Source of the DNA: Citrus sinensis
Taxonomy: Eukaryota > Streptophyta > Magnoliopsida > Sapindales > Rutaceae
DNA: 64,000 nt
Direction: 5' to 3'
NCBI RefSeq assembly: GCF_022201045.2
Contig: NC_068559.1
Coordinates: 5,430,501 to 5,494,500, forward strand
In this document: positions 1 to 10,924 of the stretch, piece after piece
Position numbering within the stretch: the first letter of the stretch is position 1
How the letters are laid out: every line of letters starts with the position of its first letter
Notes under the pieces: generated by a model
What the model saw: the letters and a program-made list of their open reading frames with translations, nothing else
What the model was told of the DNA's origin: nothing
Database searches by the model: none
Position numbers and translations under genes: made by a program

Positions 1-341
1 TCTCTGCGGAACAATCTATATTCGAGTAAAATACTTTCACCAAGTCGGGATACACATTCTCCTCAATCAACAATGCATCAATCCCACCAACATCTCCCAA
101 CAATTGAAATAAAGTTCTATGACTAATCTGGAGAGTATGCAAAACATCCGGTAAAACAAAGAAAGTGTTGAGTACCTCACGAGTCCAAAAGTTTTGTTGG
201 AACCGTTTGATCAAGTGTTGCTTGTTCTGAAAATGAATGGACTCAAAGGTGGATTGACTGGAGGTGCCCCTTGCTTCCCGTGGCCGTGTGGATGGTTGAA
301 CCGGTTCTTTGCCTTTTCTACGAACCGGCCGAGAGCTTGAC
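1..341 (-). CDS. Partial ORF downstream of Copia-A pol, putative plant transposon protein
   Basis: An open frame starts at ATG 339-341 on the minus strand and runs off the left edge without a stop, so at least 113 codons are open. The N-terminus is basic and Ser/Arg/Pro-rich (MSSSRPVRRKGKEP). It is followed by a segment resembling the family annotated in plants as 'putative plant transposon protein', including a YPDLVKVFYSN-type block. It lies on the same strand as the Copia-A polyprotein and 3' of it, the position used by the extra (envelope-position) ORF of SIRE-like copia elements. Assignment to the family is from recalled motif likeness; membership of Copia-A is inference, because no LTR lies between the two. 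It could instead be part of a separate element. Confidence 0.5.
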
Positions 342-704
342 ATGGTGATTTTGTTGGATTTGAAGATAAAAACACCAAATAGAATGAAGATGATGAAGAT
401 TGAAAGTGACTTAGTGAAATAAATTGGAGCAAAAATGGCTTGAGAGTGAGAAATCTAGAGAGAGAAAATTCGGCTCAAAACCTAGGTTGGAATTAGGATC
501 TAAGGATTTAGACGTTGAAAATGGGTTTCAAGGATGGTTTTGTGTTCTTAATGAGATGGGGAATGATTTTTGAGATTCAATTTGATGTGAAAAGGATAGA
601 AAATGAAGGATTTTGGAGTGAGAAATAGAGAAAATGGAAACGGTTTTGAGAGAGAACAGAAACGGAAAACCGAAACAAGAGAGGAGAAGATGAATAGTGA
701 TAAA

Positions 705-1130
705 GGGCACGAATCCGGTTTGCCGAATTTGCTAACTGGCAAGCCAGTTCATGGACAGATTCAAGACACGCGAAAACGGCTTGCCGGATTACAAATCCAG
801 TTAGCCGAAAATGAACCTGAGACCAATTATCTCGCTTTCGGCTTGCCGGTTTCAAGAACTTCCTTCCAAAATCTGTTTTCTGGATTTCTTGAATCGGAAA
901 TCTGGGTTTGTTCCAGCAAGTTTCCAAAGCAAATTCGGCTTTCCGGTTTTTCAAACCGGTGAACCAGTTGTGAAGCAGTGAGTTAACTTAGCAAATCCGG
1001 TTTTCCGGATTGAAAATCCGGTCATCTGAATGTTGTCCAGAGACCAACCAAAGCTAATCCGATTTTCCGGATTGAAATCCGGTTGTCCGGAATTTGTCCC
1101 GAGAGAGATCAATAGGAAAGAATGTTTTTC
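705..1130. repeat. Degenerate minisatellite rich in CCGG palindromes
   Basis: About six imperfect units of roughly 60-80 bp, each built around ttgccgg / aatccggt or ttttccggatt / aatccggt half-sites facing each other. The clearest pair is 990-1058 and 1059-1125. It lies between the end of Copia-A pol and the left-edge ORF. Related CCGG...CCGG blocks occur in the Copia-A LTR near 7270-7430. No coding frame is supported here; the open stretches on both strands are by-products of the repeat. Confidence 0.7.
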
Positions 1131-1340
1131 CGGAAGAATGAAAAAGGAATATTTGCTAGCTCCTATACTTGTACTACACACACCATTTTATTTCCGGCTT
1201 TAAAAATTGATTTATTTTAAATCATTTAGAGATTTAAAACTTTTCAATAAGTCATTTAATGCATGAAACACAAAATCATAAAATCATAAGTTTACAAGCA
1301 AATCAAGCTATCTAATTTATGACGCATAAATCCATATGAT

Positions 1341-1382
1341 AACAAACATATCAAGCCATGCAACAAACATATCAAGCCATAC
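1341..1382. repeat. Two-copy 21-bp tandem repeat
   Basis: Two near-identical copies of aacaaacatatcaagccat plus two bases lie just beyond the stop codon of the Copia-A polyprotein, in its 3' untranslated spacer. Confidence 0.75.
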
Positions 1383-1392
1383 AAAGCATGAA

Positions 1393-2643
1393 TTAAGATT
1401 CAACATTCATCATTCGAAGCTCATGTCTTATCTTTATAAAATGCTTTTCGCTAAGAGGTTTTGTGAAGATATCCGCAAGTTGATTTTCAGTGGGAACAAA
1501 TTTAATTACGACATCTCCTTTTTTAACATGATCTCTAAGGAAGTGATGTCTAATTTCTATATGCTTAGTTCTAGAATGCTGAATGTGATTCTTGGCAAGA
1601 TTTATAGCACTAGTATTGTCACATAAGATAGGAATTTGATCAAGTTTAATGCCATAGTCTCTAAGGGTTTGTTTCATCCATAAAATTTGTGCACAACAAC
1701 TACCTGCGGCAATATATTCTGCCTCAGTGGTTGAAAGCGCAACCGAGTTTTGTTTCTTACTAAACCAAGAGACAAGAGAATGGCCTAGGAAGTGACATGT
1801 TCCACTAGTACTTTTTCTATCAACCTTATACCCAGTAAAATCGGCATCTGAATAATAAGTTAAATCAATATGAGTTCCTCTAGGATACCAAAGGCCAAGA
1901 TTAATAGTGCCAATTAAATATCGAAAAATGCGTTTGACAGCAAGCATGTGAGACTCTTTAGGACAAGATTGAAATCTAGCACACAAGCAAACACTAAACA
2001 TAATATCAGGCCTACTAGCAGTCAAGTAGAGTAAGGATCCGATCATACCTCGATAAGTCTTGATATCAACTTCCTTACATTTCTCATCTTTGTCCAGCTT
2101 GATGGTAGTACTCATAGGAGTGCTTTTTGCCATTCCATTATCATAGCCAAATCTTTTGAGTAGATCTTTCACGTACTTGGCTTGGTTTATGAAAATTCCT
2201 TCCTCCTTTTGTTTGATTTGAAGACTAAGGAAATACTTCAACTCTCCCATCATACTCATCTCAAACTCTTGGCTCATACATGATGAAAAATCTTTACACA
2301 ACAACTCATTAGTAGAACCAAAAATAATATCATCAACATAAATTTGAACAATAAGTATGTCTTGGTTCTTATGCTTAACAAAAAGAGTTGTATCCGCTTT
2401 TCCCATTGAAAAATCGTTATCCAACAAGAAATTTTTAAGCCTATCATACCAAGCTCTAGGTGCTTGTTTTAAACCATACAAAGCCTTGGATAACTTATAC
2501 ACATGATCTGGAAATTTTTCATTTTTAAAACCAGGAGGTTGTTTCACATAAACTTCCTTCACAATGTATCCATTTAAGAAAGCACTCTTGACATCCATTT
2601 GATACAAAATAAAATCCTTATGACATGCATATGCTAACAACAT
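1393..2643 (-). pseudogene. Copia-A reverse transcriptase-RNase H block
   Basis: An open stretch of 416 codons covering most of the copia reverse transcriptase and the RNase H domain. Visible motifs are [24 protein letters not shown], the catalytic [21 protein letters not shown], and the RNase H segment [35 protein letters not shown] and [16 protein letters not shown], ending in the usual [11 protein letters not shown] tail. The RT N-terminal part lies further right (3163-3357) and is separated by a duplication and a one-base deletion. This is the best preserved part of Copia-A. The first ATG here is internal; in the intact element this would be one polyprotein. Confidence 0.85.
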
Positions 2644-3217
2644 CCTAATGGATTCTAGCCTTGCTACAGGTGCAAAAGTCTCATCAAATCAATTCCTTTT
2701 TCTTGGTTGTAACCTTGATAATATCATCAACATACTTCAACTCTCCCATCATACTCATCTCAAACTCTTGGCTCATACATGATGAAAAATCTTTACACAA
2801 CAACTCATTAGTAGAACCAAAAATAATATTATCAACATAAATTTGAACAATAAGTATGTCTTGGTTCTTATGCTTAACAAAAAGAGTTGTATCCGCTTTT
2901 CCCATTGAAAAATCGTTATCCAACAAGAAATTTTTAAGCCTATCATACTAAGCTCTAGGTGCTTGTTTTAAACCATACAAAGCCTTGGATAACTTATACA
3001 CATGATCTGGAAATTTTTCATTTTTAAAACCAGGAGGTTGTTTCACATAAACTTCCTTCATAATGTATCCATTTAAGAAAGCACTCTTGACATCCATTTA
3101 ATACAAAATAAAATCCTTATGACATGCATATGCTAACAACATCCTAATGGATTCTAGCCTTGCTACAGGTGCAAAAGTCTCATCAAATCAATTCCTTCTT
3201 CTTGGTTGTAACCTTGA
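2233..3217. repeat. 499-bp tandem duplication inside Copia-A RT
   Basis: The segment from about 2236 to 2718 recurs at 2735-3217 with only a few base differences, at a constant offset of 499. The second copy yields the truncated RT fragment at 2684-2926. The junction (2718-2734) holds a 17-bp patch, ataatatcatcaacata, that also occurs at 2324-2340 and belongs to neither repeat end at that point. Confidence 0.9.
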
Positions 3218-4980
3218 GCCACTAATCTAGCTTTATTCCTTACAACCACCCCGGATTCATCCATTTTGTTTCTAAATACCCATTTAGTACCTATAATGGA
3301 TTGATGTTCCGGATTAGCAACTAACTCCCACACATTATTTCTCTCAAATTGATTCAACTCCTCTTACATTGCCATAATCCAAGATTCATCATTTTCCGCA
3401 TCCGCAAAGGATTTTGGTTCAATTTGAGAAATAAATGCAGCATGCTCACATGTGTTTCTAAGAGATGATCTAGTGGTAACACCTTGTGAGGGATCTCCTA
3501 AAATTACATCCTTAGGATGAGAGGACACATACCTCCACTCCTTGGGGAGTGTTTGTGAAGTACCTTCATTTTGCTCTGCATTTGTTTCTTCATGATGTTC
3601 CTCTTGAATTCCATGTGGCGCGACTTCTTAGTTGTCATTCGATGCTTCTTCTTATTGTTCTTCTTCTGCATTATCAACAACAACAACTTTCTCCGTAGAG
3701 GAAAGGTTAGACTCATCAAATGAAACATGCATAGATTCCTCCACAATTAAAGTTCTTTTATTATAAACTCTATAAGCTTTGCTTGAATTTGAATAACCAA
3801 GAAAAATATCAACATCAGATTTTGGATCAAATTTACCAAGATTATCTTTTGTATTCAAAACAAAACATTTGCATCCAAAAACTTTAAAATAGCCAATGTT
3901 GGGTTTTCTATCTTTCCAAAGCTCATATGGAGTTTTATTGAGATTAGGTCTAATCAACACACGATTTAAAACATAACAAGCGGTGTTGACGGCTTCGGCC
4001 CAAAAATATTTAGGCAAAAAATTTTCATTCAACATGGTCCTAGCCATTTCCTGAATAGACATATTCTTTCTCTCTACTACTTCATTTTGTTGTGGAGTCC
4101 TGGGTGATGAAAATTGATGTTCAATGCCAAAGTCATTACAAAAATTTTTAAATGCATGATTTTCAAATTCTCCACCATGATCACTTCAAATACAAGTAAT
4201 AGAATAACCTTTTTCATTTTGAACCTTTTTATAGAAAATTCGAAATGCATCAATGGCATCATCCTTATTCGCTAAGAACAATACCCATGTGAATCTAGAA
4301 TAATCATCCACAATTACAAATGCATAAAATTTGCCACTTAAACTAGCATATCTAGAAGGTCCAAACAAATCTATATGAAGCAATTGAAGTGGTTTTGAAG
4401 TAGAGACATGATTCTTGCTTTTGAAGGAAGTTTTGATTTGTTTTCCAAATTGGCATGCTTCACAAATTCTATCTTTTTGAATTTTGGAAGACCTTTTACT
4501 AAATCATTTTTCACGATTTTTGAAATCAAATCCATGCTTGCATGACCTAATCTTCTATGCCATAACCAACCATCATCATGCAATGCGGAGAGACATTTCT
4601 CATTTGTTGACGCACAATCTATGTTAATGGTATAGACATTAACACATCTATTTCCTACAAACAAGACTTTCCCATCACATGCATTCTCAATGACACACTT
4701 TGATTCATCAAAGATAACTCTATATCCTTTATCACATAATTCACTAATACTAAGCAAATTATGTTTCAAGTTTTCAACCAAACACACATTCTCAATGAGG
4801 GTAGAGGATACATTACCGACATTTCCAATTCCAATGATTTTTCCTTTTGAATTATCCCCAAACGAAACATCTCCACCATTTTCGATCTTGGTAAAGCTTG
4901 AAAACCAAGAATAATTCCTTGTCATGTGTCTTGAACAACCGTTGTCCAAGTACCACTTATTTTTCTTCTTCTTTAAGCCC
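3163..4980 (-). pseudogene. Copia-A protease, integrase and RT N-terminus (broken)
   Basis: Reading down the minus strand: aspartic protease with active-site DNGCSRHMT (4949-4920; most relatives have DSG); integrase zinc-binding part LWHRRLGHASMDLISK (about 4570-4510); a frameshift near 4490; integrase core HIDLFGPSRYASLSGKFYAFVIVDDYSRFTW-type block (4186-4383) ending in a TGA where relatives read Arg before SDHGGEF; then the integrase C-terminal region with KTPYELW and FGCKCFVLN (3652-4062). RT begins with NVWELV and IGTKWVFRNKMDESG (3163-3357). A one-base deletion just after EEGID shifts the RT frame, and the same deletion occurs in the duplicated copy near 2690. Confidence 0.8.
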
Positions 4981-4994
4981 TGAAAAAAAAAATC

Positions 4995-6643
4995 TCAAGT
5001 TTTAGGTACCCAAACCTTTTTGGGTCCTTGAGAGTCAGCAATGGTTCCTTTCGGAACCCAAACACATTTCATACCATAATATGCATTTCTCTTCACTGCA
5101 CATCTATTTTTCATATGGCCATCTTGATTGCAATAATGACATACAATTTTATTGTTAATAGATGTATTCTTCACAAAATAACTCTTGTAAAATTTTTGTT
5201 TCAAATTCGGTTTATAACCTATGCCACTTTTGTCAAATACACATTTTTGTGAGTTTAGCAAATTGTCCAACATCTTTTGCCCATTTGTGAATTTTAGCAC
5301 AATTTCATTTAGTTCATTGCTCTTCTTTCTAAGCATTTCATTTTCATTTTTCAAGTCATTCATGTGTGACTCTAAGTGCTCATGTGAAGTGCTAGAATTC
5401 TCAAATAATGCAATACTATCATGCAATGTTTTATTTTCTAATTCTAGGCATGTGATCTTTGCACTAAATGAATCATTTTCATTCTTAAGCTCTATCATCT
5501 TCTTTTTAAGACATATATTCTTTTTACCAATCTTCATTAGCTCATCATGCAAATCCTTAAAAGCATCATGCAATTCATCATATGTAGGAAGAACACTTAC
5601 CTCATCAAGTTCATCACATGATTCTTCCCAACGGTCATGAGAGCTAAGTTTGTCATTTTTTGTTGCTCATCCTCATCACTTGTTTCCTCATCGCTATCAT
5701 CTCATGTGGCCACCATAGCTTTCTTCTTGAGTTTGTTGAGAAGAGGACATTCCGGTCGTATGTGTCCGGGCTTCTTGCATTCATAACAAGTGATTGGCTC
5801 CTTCTTCTCCTTCTTATTCTTGTAGCCTCTGAACTTTCTCTGCTCATTATTCTTCTTGTAAAATTTTCTGAATCTTCTAGCTAACATAGCCAACTCCTCA
5901 TCATCCATTTCACTTTCCTCATCATTCTCACGTTTTGAAGCCTTGAGAGCAATGTTTTTCTTCTTTTCTTCATGCCCTTTTTCAGTTGCCAAATCTTCTT
6001 CATATGAAATGAGGGAGCCAATTAAATCATCAATAGGTAATACATTTAAATCCTTGGCTTCCTCAATGGCAGTCCTTTTTAGTCTCCATTCCTTAGGTAG
6101 AGACTTAATGATTTTCTTGACTTTTTCGCTATTTGAAAAAGTCTTTCCTAGGGCTCCTAGAGTGTTCACTATGTCCGTGAATCTAGTATACATAGAGTAC
6201 ACATTTTCATTTTATTCCATTTGGAACAATTCATATTGTCGAGTGTACCTACTTATTTTAGATTCTTTCACTTGGTTCGTGCCTTCATAGACAACCTCAA
6301 GTTTGTGCCAAATTTCATTAGCACTTTCGCAACTAGACACTCTATGAAACTCTTTTTTATCTAGTACACAAAACAAGGCATTCATGGTCTTGGAATTTAG
6401 AGAAGCTTTTCTCTTTTCGAATTCATTCCAATCCCGTGAAGGTTTTGGAATATCTTCTCCTACTTCATTTTTAGTCAAAGGCATGAATGGACCATCATTA
6501 ACGATTTCCCAAATCTCATAATCTAAGGCTTGCAAGTAAATTCTCATCATAGTTTTCCAATATTGGTAATCGTTTCCATCAAAGTAAGGTGGTCTAGTGG
6601 TGGACTGCCCTTCTCTAAATGTGGAATCATTTTGAGTTGCCAT
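4995..6643 (-). pseudogene. Copia-A gag with two zinc knuckles (broken)
   Basis: The gag start is ATG 6643 (MATQNDSTFREG...), the N-terminal gag fold includes FDGNDYQYWKTMM and an ESANEIWHKLEVVYEG block. A single in-frame TAA at 6212-6214 interrupts it right before the NVYSMYTRFTDIVN motif (5702-6202). That second piece carries the first CCHC knuckle, CYECKKPGHIRPEC. A TGG-to-TGA type stop near 5700 and a frameshift near 5640 follow. The next piece (4995-5573) is a long lysine/glutamate-rich coiled coil ending in a second knuckle, CHYCNQDGHMKNRC, typical of this copia lineage. A packaging nucleocapsid role is known for the family. Confidence 0.8.
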
Positions 6644-6686
6644 TGATCTTTAACTCTAGATGGTTAAATCTAAATAAGAGCACCTT

Positions 6687-6698
6687 GCGCTGATATCA
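6687..6698 (-). other. Copia-A primer-binding site
   Basis: Read on the minus strand the sequence is tgatatcagcgc, directly inside the LTR end. It matches the usual copia initiator-tRNA-Met site TGGTATCAGAGC at all but two positions. This fixes the LTR inner boundary at about 6701. Confidence 0.7.
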
Positions 6699-6700
6699 AA

Positions 6701-7845
6701 TGAAATATAAGTGTGCAACCCAAGAGGGGGGTGAATTGAAATTTTAAAATTTATCCTAACAAATCCACACAACAAGCAATCTAATGTCTTAACAATAATT
6801 GAAAACAATAAGTTCAATTATAGCACAATAATTAAAGAGTAAGGGAGAAGAGAAACAAACACACGAATTTTTACGCGGTTCAGCAATCCCCGCTTACGTC
6901 CACGCCTCCAAGCGATCCAAGCTCAAAGATTTCACTATCCAAGCCTTTCCAAGGCTTCAACGATTACAATTGACTTCGAGGTGTCAATGAACCTTTACAA
7001 CAAGAGATTATATCTCCAATCTCTTCACTCAAGTGTCACACACAATCAAACTCTTACAAATGAATTGAAGAAATGAAAGTTACAATGAAACTCACTCAAT
7101 GAGTAGATATTCAAATATGAAGAACAATGAATGATTAAATGATTTGTGTTTTGCAAGTTGAAGGCTCAAGATATCACGTGTGCTTTTTGTTTCTGCTTGT
7201 TAGAGAGATTCAAAATGAGTTGGATTTGAGTTCTTATAGTTTGAGCTCGAAAACTAGCTGTTACTCACATTCCAGGCGTATCCGATTTGCCGTTAATGGA
7301 ATCCGATAAGTCAAATTTATGTTACCGTTAAGGCAAAATTCAAAATTTGCCGGATTCGGAATCCGGTAAGCCGTTTTCGTTCTGGATACATTCTGCCCCG
7401 AATCTGGTTTTTCAATTTTTATAACCGGCAAGCCGGATGCTACAGTAACCTGCTACAATGAAATTTTTCTTAAATTTTTAGTTTGACCCCAAAACTTTAT
7501 AAAACTGTAGTATGTCCCAAAACGTTATGAAACTTTGCAAATAAGTCCAATTTCAGAATTTCTAAATAATTCTTCATTAATCCCAAACTTTCTGAAATTA
7601 TGATTTCGCCCAAACTTGTGAAATTATAGAATGACCCAAAAACATTTAAATAGTTTCAAATAGGTCCAAATCCGAAATTTAAAACACTATCAAAGATTTT
7701 GAAATTATTTTCATTTTAGTCCAAAATGCTTTAATTCCATAACATCATTTTCTTATTATAAAAGCACAATTCATAAATCTTTACTTAATAAATACATGTG
7801 GTTTGTTATCATTAAATTCAATATTTATAGTCATATAGGCTAACA
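6701..7845 (-). repeat. Copia-A 5' LTR
   Basis: About 1,145 bp, beginning TGTTAGCC and ending ...TTTCA on the minus strand (TG...CA ends). The inner end adjoins the primer-binding site. It contains the conserved plant-copia transcript leader region around 6860-6905 (acgcggttcagcaatccccg read on plus) and a CCGG-rich block at 7270-7430. Its outer end meets ctctt of the Copia-B LTR. Confidence 0.8.
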
Positions 7846-8338
7846 CTCTTGTGTGCTGGTTTTTTATTATGTGTGAAAACAGAAGAAGAAGCTGCCTTTT
7901 TATACACATGTGAGGATGTAACAGTAGCACAATATTGAATTTTCGAATTCAATACAAGCCATTTAATTGTTATAACAGCCAAACACGAGTTAAACCAAAT
8001 CGGTCATGGATTCTCACCCCCTGCGCACGCGTGTGGAGAGAGCCTCTATCCTTAAATTTTTTGTTCATGCATAGTTAAGTGTTTATATATAAACACTAAT
8101 CCATTGGCTTCTTTTTCCTATGTGGGATAAGTCTCATTTCCTTTCAAATTTCTAACTTCAAGGGTGCACTTTGAGAGACAATTTCTCATTCCCCCAAGCA
8201 CCATTTTGAGTAAATAAATATATACTTTTGAAGTATTCACGGAGTATAACCCAAACTTCACAAGATTCTCCACTATCGCTAAGTGGGACCCACTCAAAAA
8301 ATGCCCTTAAAATAACATGTTGATATGCTATTTTTTCA
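7846..8338 (-). repeat. Copia-B 3' LTR, truncated by Copia-A
   Basis: Aligns with 20684-~21384. It lacks about 200 bp present at 20822-21025 of the other copy and begins abruptly at ctcttgtgtgctgg where Copia-A starts, whereas the right copy continues upstream with tttttagagtg. On the minus strand it starts TTGAAAAAATAGC or TGAAAAAATAGC. Confidence 0.8.
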
Positions 8339-8969
8339 AGAATCCCCCACATGAATGAAAATTGGCAGTAAAACAGAAAACCGCTAAATTTTGACATCAA
8401 AACCATTTTGACCTTAATGGTCAAGTTTATTGGATTGATACCTAGCACATGATAGGTAGGTCTTATCCTTTAAACCTTCCCTTGTGATAGTATATTTACT
8501 TTACTGGCTGATCAGTAGACGCGATGTCCTTGAACTGTTCTGCCGTTAGTGTAAACGATCATATACTACACATAAGTATTTCTCCTAGCACTGTTGAGTT
8601 TTCATGGTTTTGTTCATTTTGGCCTTGAACATCTACCTGATTCTGCAAGAGTTTCTAAGAGCCGAACCCCTAACAGCTCCCTTTAAAACGACCTCGCTTC
8701 TCTCTCACATAGGTGATATCTTAATTAAGAGTAACCCGCATTACTCCGCTCGAATTTCCAACGCATAAGAATCATTAAGAGCCTAGCTCAACCTTATTCC
8801 TCACGGGCATTACTATTTCACCATAGGAATGGTTAATGAGATAATCCTCTCAAGAGAATGACCCCCCACAATGATCAAACTTTAGTCTTTAATAATTAAG
8901 TTGTCTTATTGAACCTAGATCTTGGGATCTCCAGTCAACTAAGTTGGGTTTTCCTTCGTTATTGACTAA
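8339..8969 (-). other. Copia-B polypurine tract and 3' untranslated spacer
   Basis: Immediately inside the 3' LTR the minus strand reads GTGGGGGATTCT (8339-8350), matching the usual copia polypurine tract, the primer for plus-strand synthesis. The rest, up to the RNase H stop at 8970, shows no supported gene. Confidence 0.65.
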
Positions 8970-10560
8970 TCATTCTATGGGTTTTAATCCAATTTCCCTC
9001 GATAATTTTTCTACTAGCTCTCTATTTAATCCTTTGGTTAGTGGATCCACAATGTTATCCTTTGACCTCACATAGTCAATAGAAATAACTCCAGTAGAAA
9101 TAAGTTGTCTAATGGTATTATGTCTACGACGTATGTGTCTAGACTTACCATTATACATATTGCTTTGTGCCCTACCGATAGCTGATTGACTATCGCAATG
9201 AATACAAATTGTAAGCACAGGCTTTCGCCACTTTGGAACACCTTCTAAAAAATTGCATAGCCATTCTGCTTCTTCACCACATTTATCTAATGTAATGAAT
9301 TCAAATTCCATTGTAGATCTGGCAATTACTGTCTGTTTAGAAGATCTCCATGATACAGTTGCACCTGCTAGTGTAAACACATAGCCGCTAGTGTAAACAC
9401 ATAGCCGCTAGTGGATTTTGAATCTTTTATATCAGATATCCAGTTAGCATCACTAAATCCTTCTAATACTTCTGGATACCTAGTATAGTGCAGTCCATAA
9501 TTACGAGTGTATTAAAGATACCTAAGTACTCTTACGATAGCTTTCCAATGATCAATTCCTGGATTACTTGTATATTTACTAAGTTTACTTACTGTATAGG
9601 CTAGATCTGGTCTGGTACAATTTGTTAAATACATCAGACTGCCTATTATTCTAGCATATTCCACTTGAGAAATATCCTCTCCTCTGTTTTTCGATAGATG
9701 GATACTCGTATCTAATGGAGTTTTAGACACAGTATTATCATCTTTATTAAATTTCCCAAGAATTTTATCTACATAATGAGTTTGACTTAGAATAAGTCCA
9801 TTAAAAGCCCTTGAGATTTTAATTCCCAAAATGACATCTGCAAGACCCATGTCTTTCATGTCAAACTTAGACTTTAATATATTCTTGGTAGATTTAATCA
9901 TGCCATCATCGCTCCCAACAATGAGCATATCATCAACATATAAATAAAAAATGACATAGTCATTTTCTGTTTTTTTGACATAAACACATTTGTCACACTC
10001 GTTGATCTTAGAGCCACTTGTGATCATCGTATGATCAAATTTTTCATGCCACTGTTTCGGTGCTTGTTTCAAGCCATATAATGACTTTACCAATTTACAA
10101 ACTTTCTTTTCTTGTCCTGGAGCTATAAAACCTTCAGGTTGCTCTATGTAGATTTCTTCATCTAAATCTCCATTTAGAAAAGCCATCTTTACATCCATTT
10201 GATGTATCTTGAGATTACGCAAAATTGTAATTGCTATTATCATCCGAATGGAATTTATTCTCGTAACATGAGAATAAGTGTCAAAGTAATCAAGGTCTTC
10301 TCATTGCCTATAACCTTTAATTACAAGCCTAACCTTGTACTTATCGATTGATCCATCGGCTTTCATTCTCCTTTTGAAAATCCATTTAGACCCCAAAAGT
10401 TTACATCCTGAAGGAAGATCTACTAGCTTCCAGGTATGATTTTGTAAAATGGATTCAACTTCATTGTTAATGGCTTCTTTCCATAAAGCGCCTTCAAGTG
10501 AAGTTACAGCTTCTTTGAAGCTTTAAGGTTCACTTTCTAACAAATACGTCAGAAAGTCTT
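8970..10560 (-). pseudogene. Copia-B reverse transcriptase-RNase H (broken)
   Basis: From right to left: RT N-terminal part with WKLVDLPSGCKLLGSKWIFK (about 10440-10370), an in-frame TGA near 10300, then 9512-10243 with [28 protein letters not shown], catalytic [13 protein letters not shown] and [15 protein letters not shown] stop after VRVLRYL and a short gap follow. RNase H is at 8970-9380 with [32 protein letters not shown] and [15 protein letters not shown] 20-bp tandem duplication at 9371-9410 (gtgtaaacacatagccgcta twice) shifts the frame at the RT-RNase H junction. Inactive. Confidence 0.8.
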
Positions 10561-10924
10561 GACCAAAAGACTTTTCTATTCTAGCTCTTTTGCTACGTCT
10601 GACCTCAACTTCTTGTTCTTCTTCTTCTTCTAGAGCTTCATCATTTTCTTCATTTCCAATTTTTGTTTCATGAAATTATCGTAGTTCTCTCAATTCCACT
10701 CTAGAATTGCAAGGAAATACATGTTCGAAAAACGATGCATTTCTTGATTCTATTATTGTATTTTTGTGGACATCTGAAAATTCAGACTCATGCACCAGAA
10801 ATCAATAAACACTACTGTTTTGTGCATAACCAATGAAAATGCAGTCAATAGTTTTTGGTCCTATTTTTACTTTTTTATTTGAAGGAACCACTACTTTAGC
10901 AAGACACCCTCACACTCGTAAGAA

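Larger units (their letters stand above)
1..7845 (-). mobile_element. Ty1/copia LTR retrotransposon Copia-A (left end outside window)
   Basis: A minus-strand element with its 5' LTR on the right (6701-7845), then a primer-binding site, gag, protease, integrase, RT and RNase H down to 1393, a CCGG-rich spacer, and an additional ORF at the left edge. The domain order PR-IN-RT-RH defines Ty1/copia. The 3' LTR is not in the window: nothing to the left of pol matches the 6701-7845 sequence. The right end TG-type terminus (TGTTAGCC read on minus) abuts ctctt, which continues as Copia-B LTR sequence, so Copia-A inserted into that LTR. The element has several stops and frameshifts and a 499-bp internal duplication, so it is not autonomous. 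Confidence 0.85.

Noticed and set aside
705..1130. CRISPR-like spaced repeats
   Set aside because: Repeat units are degenerate, unequal in spacing and inside a plant retrotransposon; no prokaryotic context.
603..1181. Open frames on both strands in the CCGG-rich spacer
   Set aside because: They follow the repeat composition and show no domain.
1..1330. Copia-A 3' LTR within the window
   Set aside because: No match to the 6701-7845 LTR (no leader block, no TG...CA ends); only the CCGG style is shared.
1336..1626. Plus-strand ORF of 96 codons
   Set aside because: Antisense shadow of the Copia-A RNase H coding sequence.
5221..5640. Plus-strand ORF of 139 codons
   Set aside because: Antisense of the gag coiled-coil region.
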